This document shows positions 8,516 through 18,084 of a stretch of 64,000 bases of DNA, piece after piece (within the stretch, counting starts at the first letter, position 1; every line of letters starts with the position of its first letter). The DNA comes from Piscinibacter aquaticus (lineage in GTDB: Bacteria; Pseudomonadota; Gammaproteobacteria; Burkholderiales; Burkholderiaceae_C): positions 1 through 64,000 of the forward strand of contig VOPW01000002.1 in the NCBI GenBank assembly GCA_007994965.1, written 5' to 3'. The notes beneath the pieces are model-generated. The model did no database searches. It was given only the letters and a program-made list of their open reading frames with translations, and was not told the DNA's origin. The position numbers and the translations under genes are program-made.

Positions 8516-8875
8516 TCAGGCGAACGAACTGGCTCGGCCCTCGTGGGCCTTGAGGTCGTAGCCTTGGCTGCCGTAGTAGAAGTGCTGATACCGGGCGTAT
8601 GAGCAGTCTTCGTTTAGCGCCTCGCTTGTCCAGTGCCGGGCTTCCTCGAACTGCGGCTTGAGGTTGGCGAACAGCTGGGCAGCGACAGCGCGAGTCGGCA
8701 GTGCGGCATTGATGCGCTCGGCGAACGCCATCGCGTCGCCCCAGCTCAGACGTGTCTTCGGCTTGTCAGCCAGCAGGATCGCGCCGTAGTGAGTGCCGTC
8801 CTTCGTGGTGGTCAGGCCGGCGAAGATCCCGCCTTCCAGGGTTTCGCCGATCTTCGGCAGTGATTCGAGCTTCAT
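8516..8875 (-). CDS. DUF1566-like protein
   Basis: 119 residues. The C-terminal two thirds resemble DUF1566-type domains: LSWGDAMAFAERI, LPTRAVAAQLFANLK, HWTSEALNEDCSYARYQHF and a final GYDLKAHEGRASSFA. Proteins of this kind are common in phage and integrative elements; function unknown. Start at 8875 is preceded on the minus strand by AAGAAGAG. It is the last of three small minus-strand ORFs (with 9013-9156 and 9153-9287) that look like one transcription unit cut upstream by IS DNA. Confidence 0.65.
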   Translation of the reverse strand: MKLESLPKIGETLEGGIFAGLTTTKDGTHYGAILLADKPKTRLSWGDAMAFAERINAALPTRAVAAQLFANLKPQFEEARHWTSEALNEDCSYARYQHFYYGSQGYDLKAHEGRASSFA

Positions 8876-9012
8876 GCACTCTTCTTGGTTGTGCTGCTTT
8901 GCAGTGGGTTGTAGGAGGTCGAGCCGGCCAGGAGAAGGCCCACTGCGCCTTGGTGCATCGCGGCTCGGTTGATCAGACTGTCTCAGCCTGCTCACGCAGG
9001 CGACGTCGGAAC

Positions 9013-9156
9013 TCAGCTGAGGCGACATGTGTATCGCCGGCCGGTCGCCAGCAGTAAGGCCGTCGATGGCGCTCCTGATGGCGGCCGGTAAGCGTCGCGC
9101 TCCTGGGTCTTTGCTTGCAGGGCGTTGTACTGTGGCTCGGATAGAGGAGTGGTCAT
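9013..9156 (-). CDS. small hypothetical protein, possibly frameshifted
   Basis: Begins MTTPLSEPQYNALQAKTQER; its ATG overlaps the stop of the ORF upstream (ATGA), which suggests translational coupling. After about residue 25 the composition changes, and another frame continues with IRSAIDGLTAGDRPAIHM toward the DUF1566-like gene, so a frameshift near 9085 is likely. Product unknown. Confidence 0.4.
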   Translation of the reverse strand: MTTPLSEPQYNALQAKTQERDAYRPPSGAPSTALLLATGRRYTCRLS

Positions 9157-9287
9157 GCTGAAACATCCGTCAGTTCGTCGGCCGTTTCGGTTGGGGCTTG
9201 CACGACTGGCGCTGCCATCTCCTTCTGAGGCTTCGGGAACTTGCAAGGCTTGCCCTCCAGAGCCGGGTGACTCGCGGAACCACGCAT
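9153..9287 (-). CDS. small hypothetical protein, probably 5'-truncated
   Basis: 44 readable residues ending PVVQAPTETADELTDVSA. The ATG at 9287 lies against IS3-A-like tail sequence, so the true start may have been lost. Overlaps the next ORF by 4 bp. Function unknown. Confidence 0.3.
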   Translation of the reverse strand: MRGSASHPALEGKPCKFPKPQKEMAAPVVQAPTETADELTDVSA

Positions 9288-9320
9288 CAACCGCCACGAT
9301 GCGAACCCCTGGGCTCTAGC
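9284..9320 (+). mobile_element. diverged IS3-A tail fragment
   Basis: Resembles the last codons of IS3-A orfB (CGAACCCCTGGGCTCTAG against CAAACCCCTGGGCTCTAG) and ends at TCTAGC, where an IS481 left end begins at 9321. Confidence 0.55.
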
Positions 9321-9377
9321 TGTGATGTTCCGATAGGTTTGAACCGTACCGGGAATCGAGGAGGCCTGTTGGCTTGA

Positions 9378-9398
9378 GTCAGACCGCTGTGGTCTGAC
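9378..9398. terminator. hairpin downstream of IS3-C orfB
   Basis: Perfect 8-bp stem with a 5-nt loop (GTCAGACC, GCTGT, GGTCTGAC), present in every IS3-C copy between orfB and the terminal repeat. No long T run, so termination is an inference. Confidence 0.5.
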
Positions 9399-9456
9399 GG
9401 TTCTTGGGTTCAGGCTTTCTCTCTCCCGGCCCCCCGCAGGGGCCGCCGGAGCCCCC

Positions 9457-10732
<1,276 letters not shown>

Positions 10733-10853
10733 CTTGGCTCCATTCTCAATCGAAGGAGCCTCCTCAAAACCCGGGGCGGTTCAGTTGTTCATCCGTTCCT
10801 GATTTGGGAAGCTGGGGTTGTCGAGACCTCCCGCAACCTGGACAGGAGAACGG

Positions 10854-11796
10854 ATGAACAGCCACAAGCATGCGAGATTGACTGCCAAAGGTCGAGCCCT
10901 GCTGGTCAGCAGAGTGCTGAACGAGGGTTGGACGATGTCCGCCGCGAGTGAGGCGGCAGGCGTGAGCAAGCGCACCGGCTTCAAGTGGCTGGCCCGCTTC
11001 AAGGCGGAAGGTGCGGCAGGCCGGCCGATCGCAGTTCTCGTCCGAAGCGCAGCCCACGAGCGCTGACGGCCCAAAAGCAAGCGCAGCTGGAGGATCTACG
11101 GCGCCGCCGCTGGCCGCTATGGCGAATCGCCGAGCAGGCCGGCTGCGGTGTGGCGACGGTCAGCCGTTGCATGAAACGATTGGGACTGTCCCGACTGAAG
11201 TCGCTGGAGCCGCCGCAGCCCGTGGTGCGCTACGAGCGCGCAGCTGCAGGCGAGCTGCTGCACCTGGATACCAAGAAGCTCATGCACATCGATGGCATCG
11301 GCCACCGCATCACCGGCGACAGACGCACGACCAAGCGCGGCATCGGCTGGCAGATGGTTCACCGGCGATCGATGACCACTCGCGTGTGTCGTTCGCGCAG
11401 GTGCTGCCCGACGAGACGACCGATAGCTGCGTGCAGTTCCTGCGCCAAGCGGTGGCCTACTACGCCAGCCTGGGCGTGCGCATCGAGCGCGTGATGACAG
11501 ACAACGGCACGGGCTACAAGAACACCTTCAAGGCTGCCTGCGACGAACTCGGCATCCGGCACATCAAGACTCGGCCCTACACCCCCAAGACCAACGGCAA
11601 GGCCGAGCGCTTCGTCCAGACCAGCTTGCGCGAGTGGGCCTATGCCCAGCCCTACGTCAGCTCAGCGCAGCGCGAGGCCGCTCTGCAGCCCTTCCTGCAC
11701 CGCTACAACTGGCATCGGCCACACTCCGCCCTGAACCGCCAGCCGCCCATGACCCGCATCCCGGCCGTGAGCAACCTCTTGGAACTCAACAACTAG
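10854..11796 (+). pseudogene. IS481-family transposase (copy 2), two frameshifts
   Basis: Same gene as at 521-1463, and nearly identical. Frame breaks at 11019-11026 (GGCCGGCC for GGCCTGGCC) and 11360-11365 (CACCGGCG for CACCTGGCG); the second differs from the deletion in copy 1 at the same CCTGG. The last residue before TAG is Asn, not Ile, because the stop codon comes from the target site ACTAGA. Confidence 0.88.
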
Positions 11797-11797
11797 A

Positions 11798-11982
11798 GTA
11801 ACTCAAGCCTCGGCCCCCTTCATCGGGTGGATCCAGGGCATCGACTGCGCGATGTACAGCGCGTCATCTGCGGTGGTCGCCACGACGTCACGCGGCATCG
11901 GTAAGGCGCCAAAGATGTCGGCGATCGAAACGATGGTCGACTACAGCGGCTATCAATGCAGAGATCGCCGAGAAGGTCGAGG
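11798..11982 (+). pseudogene. 5' fragment of an unknown gene, cut by IS3-D
   Basis: An open frame reads APFIGWIQGIDCAMYSASSA and on to AIETMVDYS before IS3-D begins at 11983. If the 13238-27820 segment is turned back to its ancestral orientation, the frame (after one base) continues through AEIAEKVEVSANC into the minus-strand ORF at 27820-27630. Start not visible; family not recognised. Confidence 0.35.
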
Positions 11983-12870
11983 TGACCTGCCCCCTTCCGC
12001 CGTACCAGTGTTTCGGAAGGAGTCCGGGTTGAAGGTTACGTGATCTCGTTGGCTGCTGGGGTTTGGTGAGCAGCACCGCCGGCATGCCGGCGGTGCTGCT
12101 CGGCGAAGCGCGGGCGGCATGCGCCCGATGCTGCTGTGCGGCCGCACCTCGTTGTAGTCGCGCCGCCAGTGGGCGATGGTCTCGCGGGCCTGCTGCAAGG
12201 TCTGGAACCAGTGCTCGTTGAGGCACTCGTCTCGGAACTTGCCGTTGAAGCTCTCGATGTAGCCGTTCTGCATGGGTTTGCCCGGCTCGATGAGCAGGTG
12301 CCGGACGTGGTGCTGCTGCGTCCAGGCGATGAAGGCCCGGCTGGTGAACTCCGGTCCGTTGTCGGTGCGCACGGCTGCCGGGTAGCCGCGGAAGACGGCG
12401 GCACGGTCCAGCAGCCGCGTGACGTACTCGCCCGAGATGCCGTAGTCGACCGTGATGTCCACGCACTCGTGGCTGAAGTCGTCGGCCACCGTCAGGCACT
12501 TCAGGCGCCGGCCGTTGGCCGGGCTGTCGCTGACGAAATCCATGCTCCAGACCTCGTTGACGGTGCGGGCCAGTTGCAGCGGCACGCGCTCGGCCGGCGG
12601 GCGGCGCACCTTCTTGCGCTTGCGCACGGCCAGGTTCGCCGCGCTGTACAGACGCCAGACGCGCTTGTGGTTGACGCCCGGGAACTGCGGGCGCAGCAGA
12701 TCGTGGATACGCCGGTAGCCGAAGCGCCGGCGCGCATGCGCGATCTCGACGATGCGGCCAGCCAGCTCGCGCGTGGCGGCGTCGGCCGCGGGCGGGTGGC
12801 GGTAGCTGTCGCGGGAGAGCCCCACAAGACGGCACGCTCGGCGCTCCGACAGGTGATGTTCCTCGACCAT
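11953..12870 (-). CDS. IS3-D transposase OrfB, C-terminus altered
   Basis: IS407-group DDE transposase: RACRLVGLSRDSYRHPP, FGYRRIHDLL, WSMDFVSDSPANGRR, RTDNGPEFTSRAF and YIESFNGKFRDECLNEHW. Relative to the copy at 28188-29024 a GC dinucleotide is missing near 12117, so the last about 25 residues are replaced and the frame runs past the element end into flanking DNA. The catalytic core is intact. Confidence 0.88.
   Translation of the reverse strand: MVEEHHLSERRACRLVGLSRDSYRHPPAADAATRELAGRIVEIAHARRRFGYRRIHDLLRPQFPGVNHKRVWRLYSAANLAVRKRKKVRRPPAERVPLQLARTVNEVWSMDFVSDSPANGRRLKCLTVADDFSHECVDITVDYGISGEYVTRLLDRAAVFRGYPAAVRTDNGPEFTSRAFIAWTQQHHVRHLLIEPGKPMQNGYIESFNGKFRDECLNEHWFQTLQQARETIAHWRRDYNEVRPHSSIGRMPPALRRAAPPACRRCCSPNPSSQRDHVTFNPDSFRNTGTAEGGRSPRPSRRSLH
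12068..12101. repeat. 34-bp perfect palindrome in the 3' end of IS3-D orfB
   Basis: Both 17-nt arms pair completely around GCATGC. Identical to 28959-28992. Compare the different 34-bp palindrome at the same gene position in IS3-A. Confidence 0.85.
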
Positions 12871-12902
12871 CCTGCAGATCGCCTCGCGCTTGACCTGTGG
12901 GG

Positions 12903-13178
12903 CTAGCGCTTTACCCCGAGAACGCTCTTGAGCGCGTGCATGTCCAGATGCGCCTCGGCCAGCAGCTTCTTGAGCTTGGCGTTCTCCGCTTCGAGCTCAC
13001 GCAGGCGCTGCGCGTCGGACGCCTCCATGCCGCCGAACTTCGAGCGCCACTTGTAGAACGTCGCGTCGCTGAAGCCGCCCTTGCGGCACACCTCGGCCAC
13101 CGGCATCCCGGCCTCGGCCTGCTTGAGGAACCCAATGATCTGTTCCTCGCTGTACTTGCTCTTCCTCATGTCCGCCAT
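12903..13178 (-). CDS. IS3-D OrfA
   Basis: 91 residues, the normal length for IS407-group OrfA: HTH (KYSEEQIIGFLKQAEAGMPV, then CRKGGFSDATFYKWRSKFGG) and a leucine-zipper-like C-terminus (LRELEAENAKLKKLLAEAHL). Intact, identical to the copy at 27880-28155. An internal ATG (MRKSKYSEE, 3 codons in) is an equally good start. Confidence 0.9.
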   Translation of the reverse strand: MADMRKSKYSEEQIIGFLKQAEAGMPVAEVCRKGGFSDATFYKWRSKFGGMEASDAQRLRELEAENAKLKKLLAEAHLDMHALKSVLGVKR

Positions 13179-13237
13179 TCTCCTGATGAGCGGACTTCAC
13201 TTCCTTTACCTTGGTACGGCTGGAAGGGAGCAGGTCA

Positions 13238-13313
13238 CCAAGAGCCCAGAACGAAGCGCCGCTCCGGCCTGGTCAACCAATCCAGAGCGAACACCGAAGC
13301 AGCAACGAACTAA
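13238..13313 (+). pseudogene. istB: istB 3' end (IS21 family), separated from its 5' part
   Basis: After CCAA the frame reads EPRTKRRSGLVNQSRANTEA and stops at 13311-13313. TKRRSGL is the usual basic C-terminus of IstB helper ATPases. The rest of the gene is on the minus strand at 29078-29536 and also abuts an IS3-D end. Joining the two across one CCAA copy gives RGESQEPRTKRRSGL in one frame, so this piece was moved by inversion. Confidence 0.8.
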
Positions 13314-13628
13314 TCATCAACCGGGGGCCAGAACTCAATGGTGTCCGGACATTACTTGTGGATGTCCCTTGGCACCTGTCACCAGAAGCGATCCGAAAAC
13401 TAGGGAAAGCACTGAAGACAGATCTAACGCAGAAGGTTCGCCGCAATACAAACCCATGGACGACCCGACCGCCGAAGAAGCGAAGCTTACACGCGTCATC
13501 CGTGTTGCGTGGAACCAGAGAGCAGGCACCTTCGAAACTACTACCTTTCGACCATGTCGGGTCCTAACATGAAAAATGAGTTTAATTCAGGCGCTGTCAG
13601 CCAGTCACCGGATCGGAAATATTGGAAA
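13314..13628. other. upstream region of the pilus operon
   Basis: Composition drops from IS-like G+C to the AT-richer type of the pilus genes. Open frames here (for example GVRTLLVDVPWHLSPEAIRK in one) have no start of their own. It probably holds the IS21 right end and the operon promoter; no convincing -35/-10 pair was fixed. Confidence 0.4.
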
Positions 13629-14398
13629 ATGCCGCGGAAAAGACAGCGCGGTTTCACTCTCGTAGAACTAGCCGTCGTCTTGGTGGTAATCGGTGCAATA
13701 TTGTCGGCCGTATTGATTGGTCGCGATGTTCAGCGAAACGCAGAATATGTAAAGATCCGCCAAACTTTCATCAACCAATGGGCTGAAGTTTACACAGCAT
13801 ATAAGATGCGGTACGGGGTGGTTATCGGCGATTCATCCTCCCATCCGCGACAAATGGTAAACGGAGCGAACTACAACGGCGCAAATGGCATTCTATCTGG
13901 CGGAGACATGACGCAAGTCAATCCACCCCAGCGATTTGTGGGCCAGGCGACGGTTTAACAATTGCAAGGGATAAACAACCAAACATCGACCTTCTGCAAA
14001 TCGTGAGAAATGCCGGGCTCGAGCTGCCGACAGGCCGCGGCGCCGGGTTGGAAGATCGCTACTCCTACAAGGACACCAACGGAAACCCGCAAGAGATAAG
14101 AGTCTGCTTTCAATGGAATCCTCCTCGTACAGCATCTGGATCTGGAAATGTAATGGTAATCTCCGGATTAACTCCAGACCTAGCTCGAACTCTCGCCGTG
14201 GGAATCAAGGGACAGGGTGACGCCAATACAGGCAATTTTCGCAAGGAAGGCGTGCAAAGACAGGCCCGCGAAAATGCAGCAAACGGTGGTTCGATAGACT
14301 GGGATGCTGATAGTAGTCGTGCCTTCAACGGCGAGCAAGCGGAAACCTCAGAAGATCAAGTAATGACGGTAATTGCCCACTACAAGATGCCTCAGTAG
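13629..14398 (+). CDS. type IV prepilin-like protein (first of the cluster), one frameshift
   Basis: Class III signal with an 8-residue leader, MPRKRQRG then FTLVELAVVLVVIGAIL: cleavage by a prepilin peptidase before Phe, Glu at +5, and a hydrophobic N-terminal helix for assembly in a pilus. The leader length favours the ATG at 13629; an upstream in-frame ATG is at 13569. The frame breaks near 13940 within GGGCCAGGCGAC; adding one C gives FVGPGDGLTIARDKQPN and continues to 14398, so the mature protein has about 250 residues. The site is a CCAGG motif. The last prepilin of the cluster (26722) is similar. Role as major or minor pilin is open. Confidence 0.75.
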
Positions 14399-14402
14399 CT
14401 TC

Positions 14403-14918
14403 ATGCGCAAGATGATCAGCAGAACTATGCTCCGCCCGACGGTGTGGTGGTGCAAAGTGAGCTCAAGCGCGCACTGGTTGACTGTGTCAGTGCTGATCGC
14501 CGCGTCTGCAATCAGCATTGCAACAGAAGCATACGCTCTGCACGTGAAACTCGAATCGATCAAGAGAGATTCAGGTCAACGGGCAGAGCAACGAGCAAGG
14601 GACAAAATAAAGAACAAGATGCGGATCGCTGCCCAAGCAGAACAAGCGTTGCGAGAAAGCGCTCCAACTGACCTGCGGAAGAGTTCATGGGCTGTGCGCT
14701 CGCTGTCACTACAACAAGTCAAAGTTTCGCGATTGGACGCTGAAGCCTTACTCATGCAGGCACGCCGAGACAATCGTTATATCTTCGCGCCCGACGCCTT
14801 TGAAATCGCGACGGTGAACTACACTGGATCGTTGTTCGGCGCGTCAAAGGAAGGTGCCGATGACATCACAATTACTCTGGTCGGTACCGCAACATTTCGC
14901 ATAGGGGATGGGCAGTGA
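14403..14918 (+). CDS. bitopic membrane protein of the pilus cluster
   Basis: About 170 residues. A short cytoplasmic tail is followed by one membrane segment (WLTVSVLIAASAISIATEAY, about residues 25-45), then a charged helical stretch (RAEQRARDKIKNKMRIAAQA) and a periplasmic C-terminal part ending VGTATFRIGDGQ. This is the plan of inner-membrane assembly proteins of type IV pili (PilN/PilO class), but no family motif is clear. No strong ribosome site; starts at 14403, 14412 or 14427 are possible. Its stop overlaps the next gene start (GTGA), so coupling is likely. Confidence 0.6.
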   Translation: MRKMISRTMLRPTVWWCKVSSSAHWLTVSVLIAASAISIATEAYALHVKLESIKRDSGQRAEQRARDKIKNKMRIAAQAEQALRESAPTDLRKSSWAVRSLSLQQVKVSRLDAEALLMQARRDNRYIFAPDAFEIATVNYTGSLFGASKEGADDITITLVGTATFRIGDGQ

Positions 14919-16264
14919 ACCCACCTACTGTCCTTCAGATCGGCGACAACGACTATCTTCTCGCCACTGAGGAGAGATTAAGTCGATCCCAGACTCTGAG
15001 CGGTCTTCCTGATCTCAATTTGGTAACCGACTTCGGAACAACTCCGGAGAGTCAAATTATTGAACGCCCGCCTCGGTACGCGCGAGCCGAGGTTGAGTAT
15101 ATCGTTCTGAAGCAAAAAGAAAGCTAATTCGAACGGCGCACGGGTACTGATACATGCTACCCCGCAAGTTGGCGATAAACACCTAGCGCTCTACAGCCTG
15201 GTCCCGAGCCATGACTGGGAGGAAATGCAGCGAGTAGCTGTAGATCGTGAACACCACACAACACTCTACTGCCTGACAGATCTGCTCTGGGCCGCTTTGG
15301 GAGAAGACAACGCTCTAGTCTTCCATATCGGAACTCGTCTGATCTTTCTAGCGCGCTTCAAGCGCGGCGCCCTACTACTTTCCTCGAATGCACTTTCCCA
15401 ATCTGCACCTGACATCGTCCGCGCAGCGACGATTTTGGGAGAAATGGTAGCAGACAAGTCCGTACCCCGCTCTTTAGCGGTCACCTGGTATTCAGCGCTC
15501 GCGCCTCGAGAGCACCTTGAAACTAATCACCTTCAAGCACTCGCCGCCGCATTTTCATCTACATCCGGGCTAGCGACTAATCCGGGCATCCATAGCGACG
15601 TCGAAGACGACAGCCATCTTTGCAGTAGCCTGCCAAGCCTTGCGCGCTTTGTTCCGGAGACAACGCAGAGATCACACCCCACACAGACTATTCAGAAGCT
15701 GACACGGGATCTTCTTCCTTACTTGCTTGCCGGCAGTGTTGCTCTACTAATTATCTCGATAGTTGCCTCTTACAATACCTTTGAGACTGCACGAGACATA
15801 CAAAGAACTTTGTCGCTTCAGGGGTCGAAGCCGTCCGATGAGCTGACGCGTGGTAGATCAGAAGAGTCCGAGCAAATGCTCGAGGCGCGTTTGGTAGAAT
15901 ACTCAGAGCAAGCATCAACACTATTACAGCGCCTTGAAACTCCAAATCTAGTCGAGATACTAGAAGCACTAAAAACTGCTGCGCCGCCCGGTCTGCGAAT
16001 AATGCGCGTCTATTACTCCACGACCGGAGACGCTGCCAGAAAGGCTGCGACAAAAGAATCCCTCGCAAGCAAGCCGGTGTGGTTTTCGATGTTCTTGTAG
16101 ATGCAGAGCGAAGTGACGATATCTCCATCTTGCTGTATCGCCTAAAGCTCGCCGGATATGAAGTCGCAGCTGTGAATAGAGTCGCGAAGACTGGAGAAAA
16201 GATGAACCTCGTTGGGCAGTCTATTCCCGCGACATTCGAGCTCAAGCATACTCAGATCAAATGA
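14915..16264 (+). CDS. MshI/GspL-like pilus assembly protein, two frameshifts
   Basis: Pieced from three frames. The first reads to 15127, the second from about 15115 to 16100, the third to 16264. Removing one A from the A5 run at about 15113 gives VLKQKKANSNGARVLIH; restoring one T at 16073 (AAGCCGGTG for AAGCCTGGTG) gives SKPGVVFDVLVDAE. The protein of about 448 residues has a cytoplasmic part, one membrane segment (PYLLAGSVALLIISIVASYN) and a periplasmic part with a ferredoxin-like look (LKTAAPPGLRIMRVYYS), the plan of GspL or of fused PilM-PilN. Position before the MshJ-like gene fits MshI, which anchors the ATPase. GTG start. Confidence 0.68.
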
Positions 16265-16818
16265 AGCTTGCAAGGAAATGCCACGGATTGGCCGCATTCG
16301 CCGCAACTATTGCAATAGTCATCGCCTGGGTTGCGTCCTACATGATCGTTCACTCCGTCTTTACAAAGAGAGCAAAATGGATCTCGGCGCCGGCCCAATC
16401 GAAACAATCCGAATTGGACAGCCTTGAGAAAAGATTGGAGAGCTTTGTTGTCCTTTCTGAAAAGCTCAAACACTTGCAACTATCCGTTCCGCAGCGAAAC
16501 ACATCTATCGGCGGACTTTTTGTCAAGGCTGAATACACCCAGGCTGAAGACTTGAGAGCTAGTGTCGAAGCCAACAGTACGCTTCCAGTTGTATCGATGA
16601 TTGTGACTCACCCGTCGAATGGAAAGGCTAATGTTGCAGTGGCTGGCGATCACATTTGGCGGGTAGGCCACGTGCTGGAGGATGGCGCCATCATACGGTC
16701 CATCGAAAAGTCGGGCATAGAAATAACGACGCGCGACGGCGAACAAAAGAGAACCATCAAGTACCCGTGGCAAACGACGAACCATTCTGAAGAAAACTCC
16801 GGAAGCAGAAATAAATGA
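16261..16818 (+). CDS. MshJ-like (PilO/PilP/GspC-type) inner-membrane protein
   Basis: 185 residues, intact. One N-terminal membrane segment (residues about 10-32, LAAFAATIAIVIAWVASYMI), a short coiled coil (QSELDSLEKRLESFVVLSEK), then a compact C-terminal domain with VAVAGDHIWRVGHVLEDGAI and IRSIEKSGIEITTRDGEQKR, which resembles the small beta domain of PilP or the HR domain of GspC that contacts secretins. The start overlaps the preceding stop (ATGA) and the stop overlaps the next start (ATGA). Likely links the inner-membrane platform to secretin MshL. Family call rests on architecture and gene order. Confidence 0.6.
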   Translation: MKLARKCHGLAAFAATIAIVIAWVASYMIVHSVFTKRAKWISAPAQSKQSELDSLEKRLESFVVLSEKLKHLQLSVPQRNTSIGGLFVKAEYTQAEDLRASVEANSTLPVVSMIVTHPSNGKANVAVAGDHIWRVGHVLEDGAIIRSIEKSGIEITTRDGEQKRTIKYPWQTTNHSEENSGSRNK

Positions 16819-17375
16819 AATATCAAGCACTTCTTATTGCCGCTGGCACTCTAACAATCGTAGCTACTGCGGTTTATACATTAGGCTTCGAGAAGCACAA
16901 CGGTGTTCATCAGGCAACAAATAATATTGACTCACCGCCTACACCGCAAATCATTCGCGGAGGCAACTCCGAGTATTCGCGTCAGACACCAATCAGTCAT
17001 GATGTCGATTGTCCGGCAACACGAACAGACTGTCTTGAATACGCTGCCGCTCCGCAGCACGTAATTAAGCCCCAACTTCAAGCGTCCGCCACAAAGCCGG
17101 ATTTTGATAAGAAGCTGGCTGAGCTTCATGAACTAGAGGGTCAGCTGCTAAAGGAAGTGAGCAACCCCAAACCAAACTTTGCCCGATTGGACTCTCTTCT
17201 GGAAAAATATCAGAATAGCGGTGCTCAATCAGCTGTTCCGTTTGTAGACTTCAGGCAACTGCGCGAGATGTTGAAGCACGTGGACAAAATGCAGACGGAT
17301 GCCGAGGCGCTAGATCGTCTAGTGAAAAAGGGGGATAAACTCACGCCGGATGAGCAGCAAAGAGAGATGCACTGA
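16815..17375 (+). CDS. secreted or anchored protein at the MshK position
   Basis: 186 residues, intact. N-terminal hydrophobic segment (ALLIAAGTLTIVATAVYTLG) serving as signal anchor, a Pro/Thr-rich linker with a Cys pair (DCPATRTDC), and a helical C-terminus (KKLAELHELEGQLLKEV and LREMLKHVDKMQTDAEALDR). MshK or PilP would be expected here in an MSHA operon but I see no sequence signature. ATGA overlap with the previous gene. Confidence 0.5.
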   Translation: MKYQALLIAAGTLTIVATAVYTLGFEKHNGVHQATNNIDSPPTPQIIRGGNSEYSRQTPISHDVDCPATRTDCLEYAAAPQHVIKPQLQASATKPDFDKKLAELHELEGQLLKEVSNPKPNFARLDSLLEKYQNSGAQSAVPFVDFRQLREMLKHVDKMQTDAEALDRLVKKGDKLTPDEQQREMH

Positions 17376-17429
17376 GTAAGCGACTTCTCGCGGCCATGCA
17401 GCAGAACGCAAAACTCTTTGCCTCCTCAA

Positions 17430-18065
17430 ATGGAACAAATTCGCGTTAGATCCGGCCTCGGCCAGCGCGGACTAACGCTAGTCGAACTTGCAGTTTTATT
17501 AGTTGTAATGGCCGCTACTACCGCCATAGGCCTAGCATCGCTTTCATCAATAAACAAGGCCGCAAAGGCGCGAGATGACCGAAATCATCTGATTCAGGCA
17601 CGAGAAGCCCTCCTCGAGTTTGCGCGCAGAAACGACAGACTTCCTTGTCCAACTAACGGCGAGGAAGCGGCGGAACAGCCTTGTCATGACCGCATCGGGC
17701 AACTTGACGGGCAACTACCAGAAATTCTGACTTCCGCCTCCATGAATACGAGGCATCGCAAGGATGCCTCGCGCATCAGATATTGGATATACCTCGAACC
17801 AGTTCCGGGAAATAACGGAACGACAAATACCATAGTCGAGGCGCCGGCGTTGCGTAATACATCACTACGAAGAGTAGTCCGACAATTGATCGAAGGATCA
17901 CGCTCAACGCACCTCGACCTAATGGTGAAGAATTGCCGCATAACACTTCGTGCAGTAATAGTCCTCGCGCATGAAAGTTCTGCGAGCGACGAAAGTACCG
18001 TCTGTACGGATATTCTTGCGAAGTTAGAGATAATAACATATGCACAACTATCGCACTCCTTGTAG
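17430..18065 (+). CDS. pseudopilin with LPCP signature
   Basis: 211 residues, intact. Prepilin-type N-terminus GQRGLTLVELAVLLVVMAAT with Gly at -1, Leu +1 and Glu +5. About 40 residues on comes EALLEFARRNDRLPCPTNGE, a signature shared with the prepilins at 23317 and 25614, with a second Cys soon after (QPCHD). Probably a minor pilin of the same machine, placed between the assembly genes and the secretin. It overlaps the longest reading of the secretin gene. TTG at 17418 is an alternative start. Confidence 0.72.
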   Translation: MEQIRVRSGLGQRGLTLVELAVLLVVMAATTAIGLASLSSINKAAKARDDRNHLIQAREALLEFARRNDRLPCPTNGEEAAEQPCHDRIGQLDGQLPEILTSASMNTRHRKDASRIRYWIYLEPVPGNNGTTNTIVEAPALRNTSLRRVVRQLIEGSRSTHLDLMVKNCRITLRAVIVLAHESSASDESTVCTDILAKLEIITYAQLSHSL

Positions 18066-18084
18066 GCTGGCGTCATGCCTGATC

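Larger units (their letters stand above)
11983..13237 (-). mobile_element. IS3-D (IS3 family, IS407-like), copy 1
   Basis: Inverted repeats begin TGACCTGCCCCCTTCC and, at the other end, TGACCTGCTCCCTTCC. OrfA and OrfB on the minus strand. Flanking 4-mers are GAGG (left) and CCAA (right), which do not match each other; CCAA matches (as TTGG) the outer flank of the inverted copy at 27821-29077, the sign of an inversion between the two. Confidence 0.92.

Noticed and set aside
12136..12906. 256-residue ORF antisense to IS3-D orfB
   Set aside because: Mirror of the transposase gene, repeated at 28152-28997; no independent evidence.
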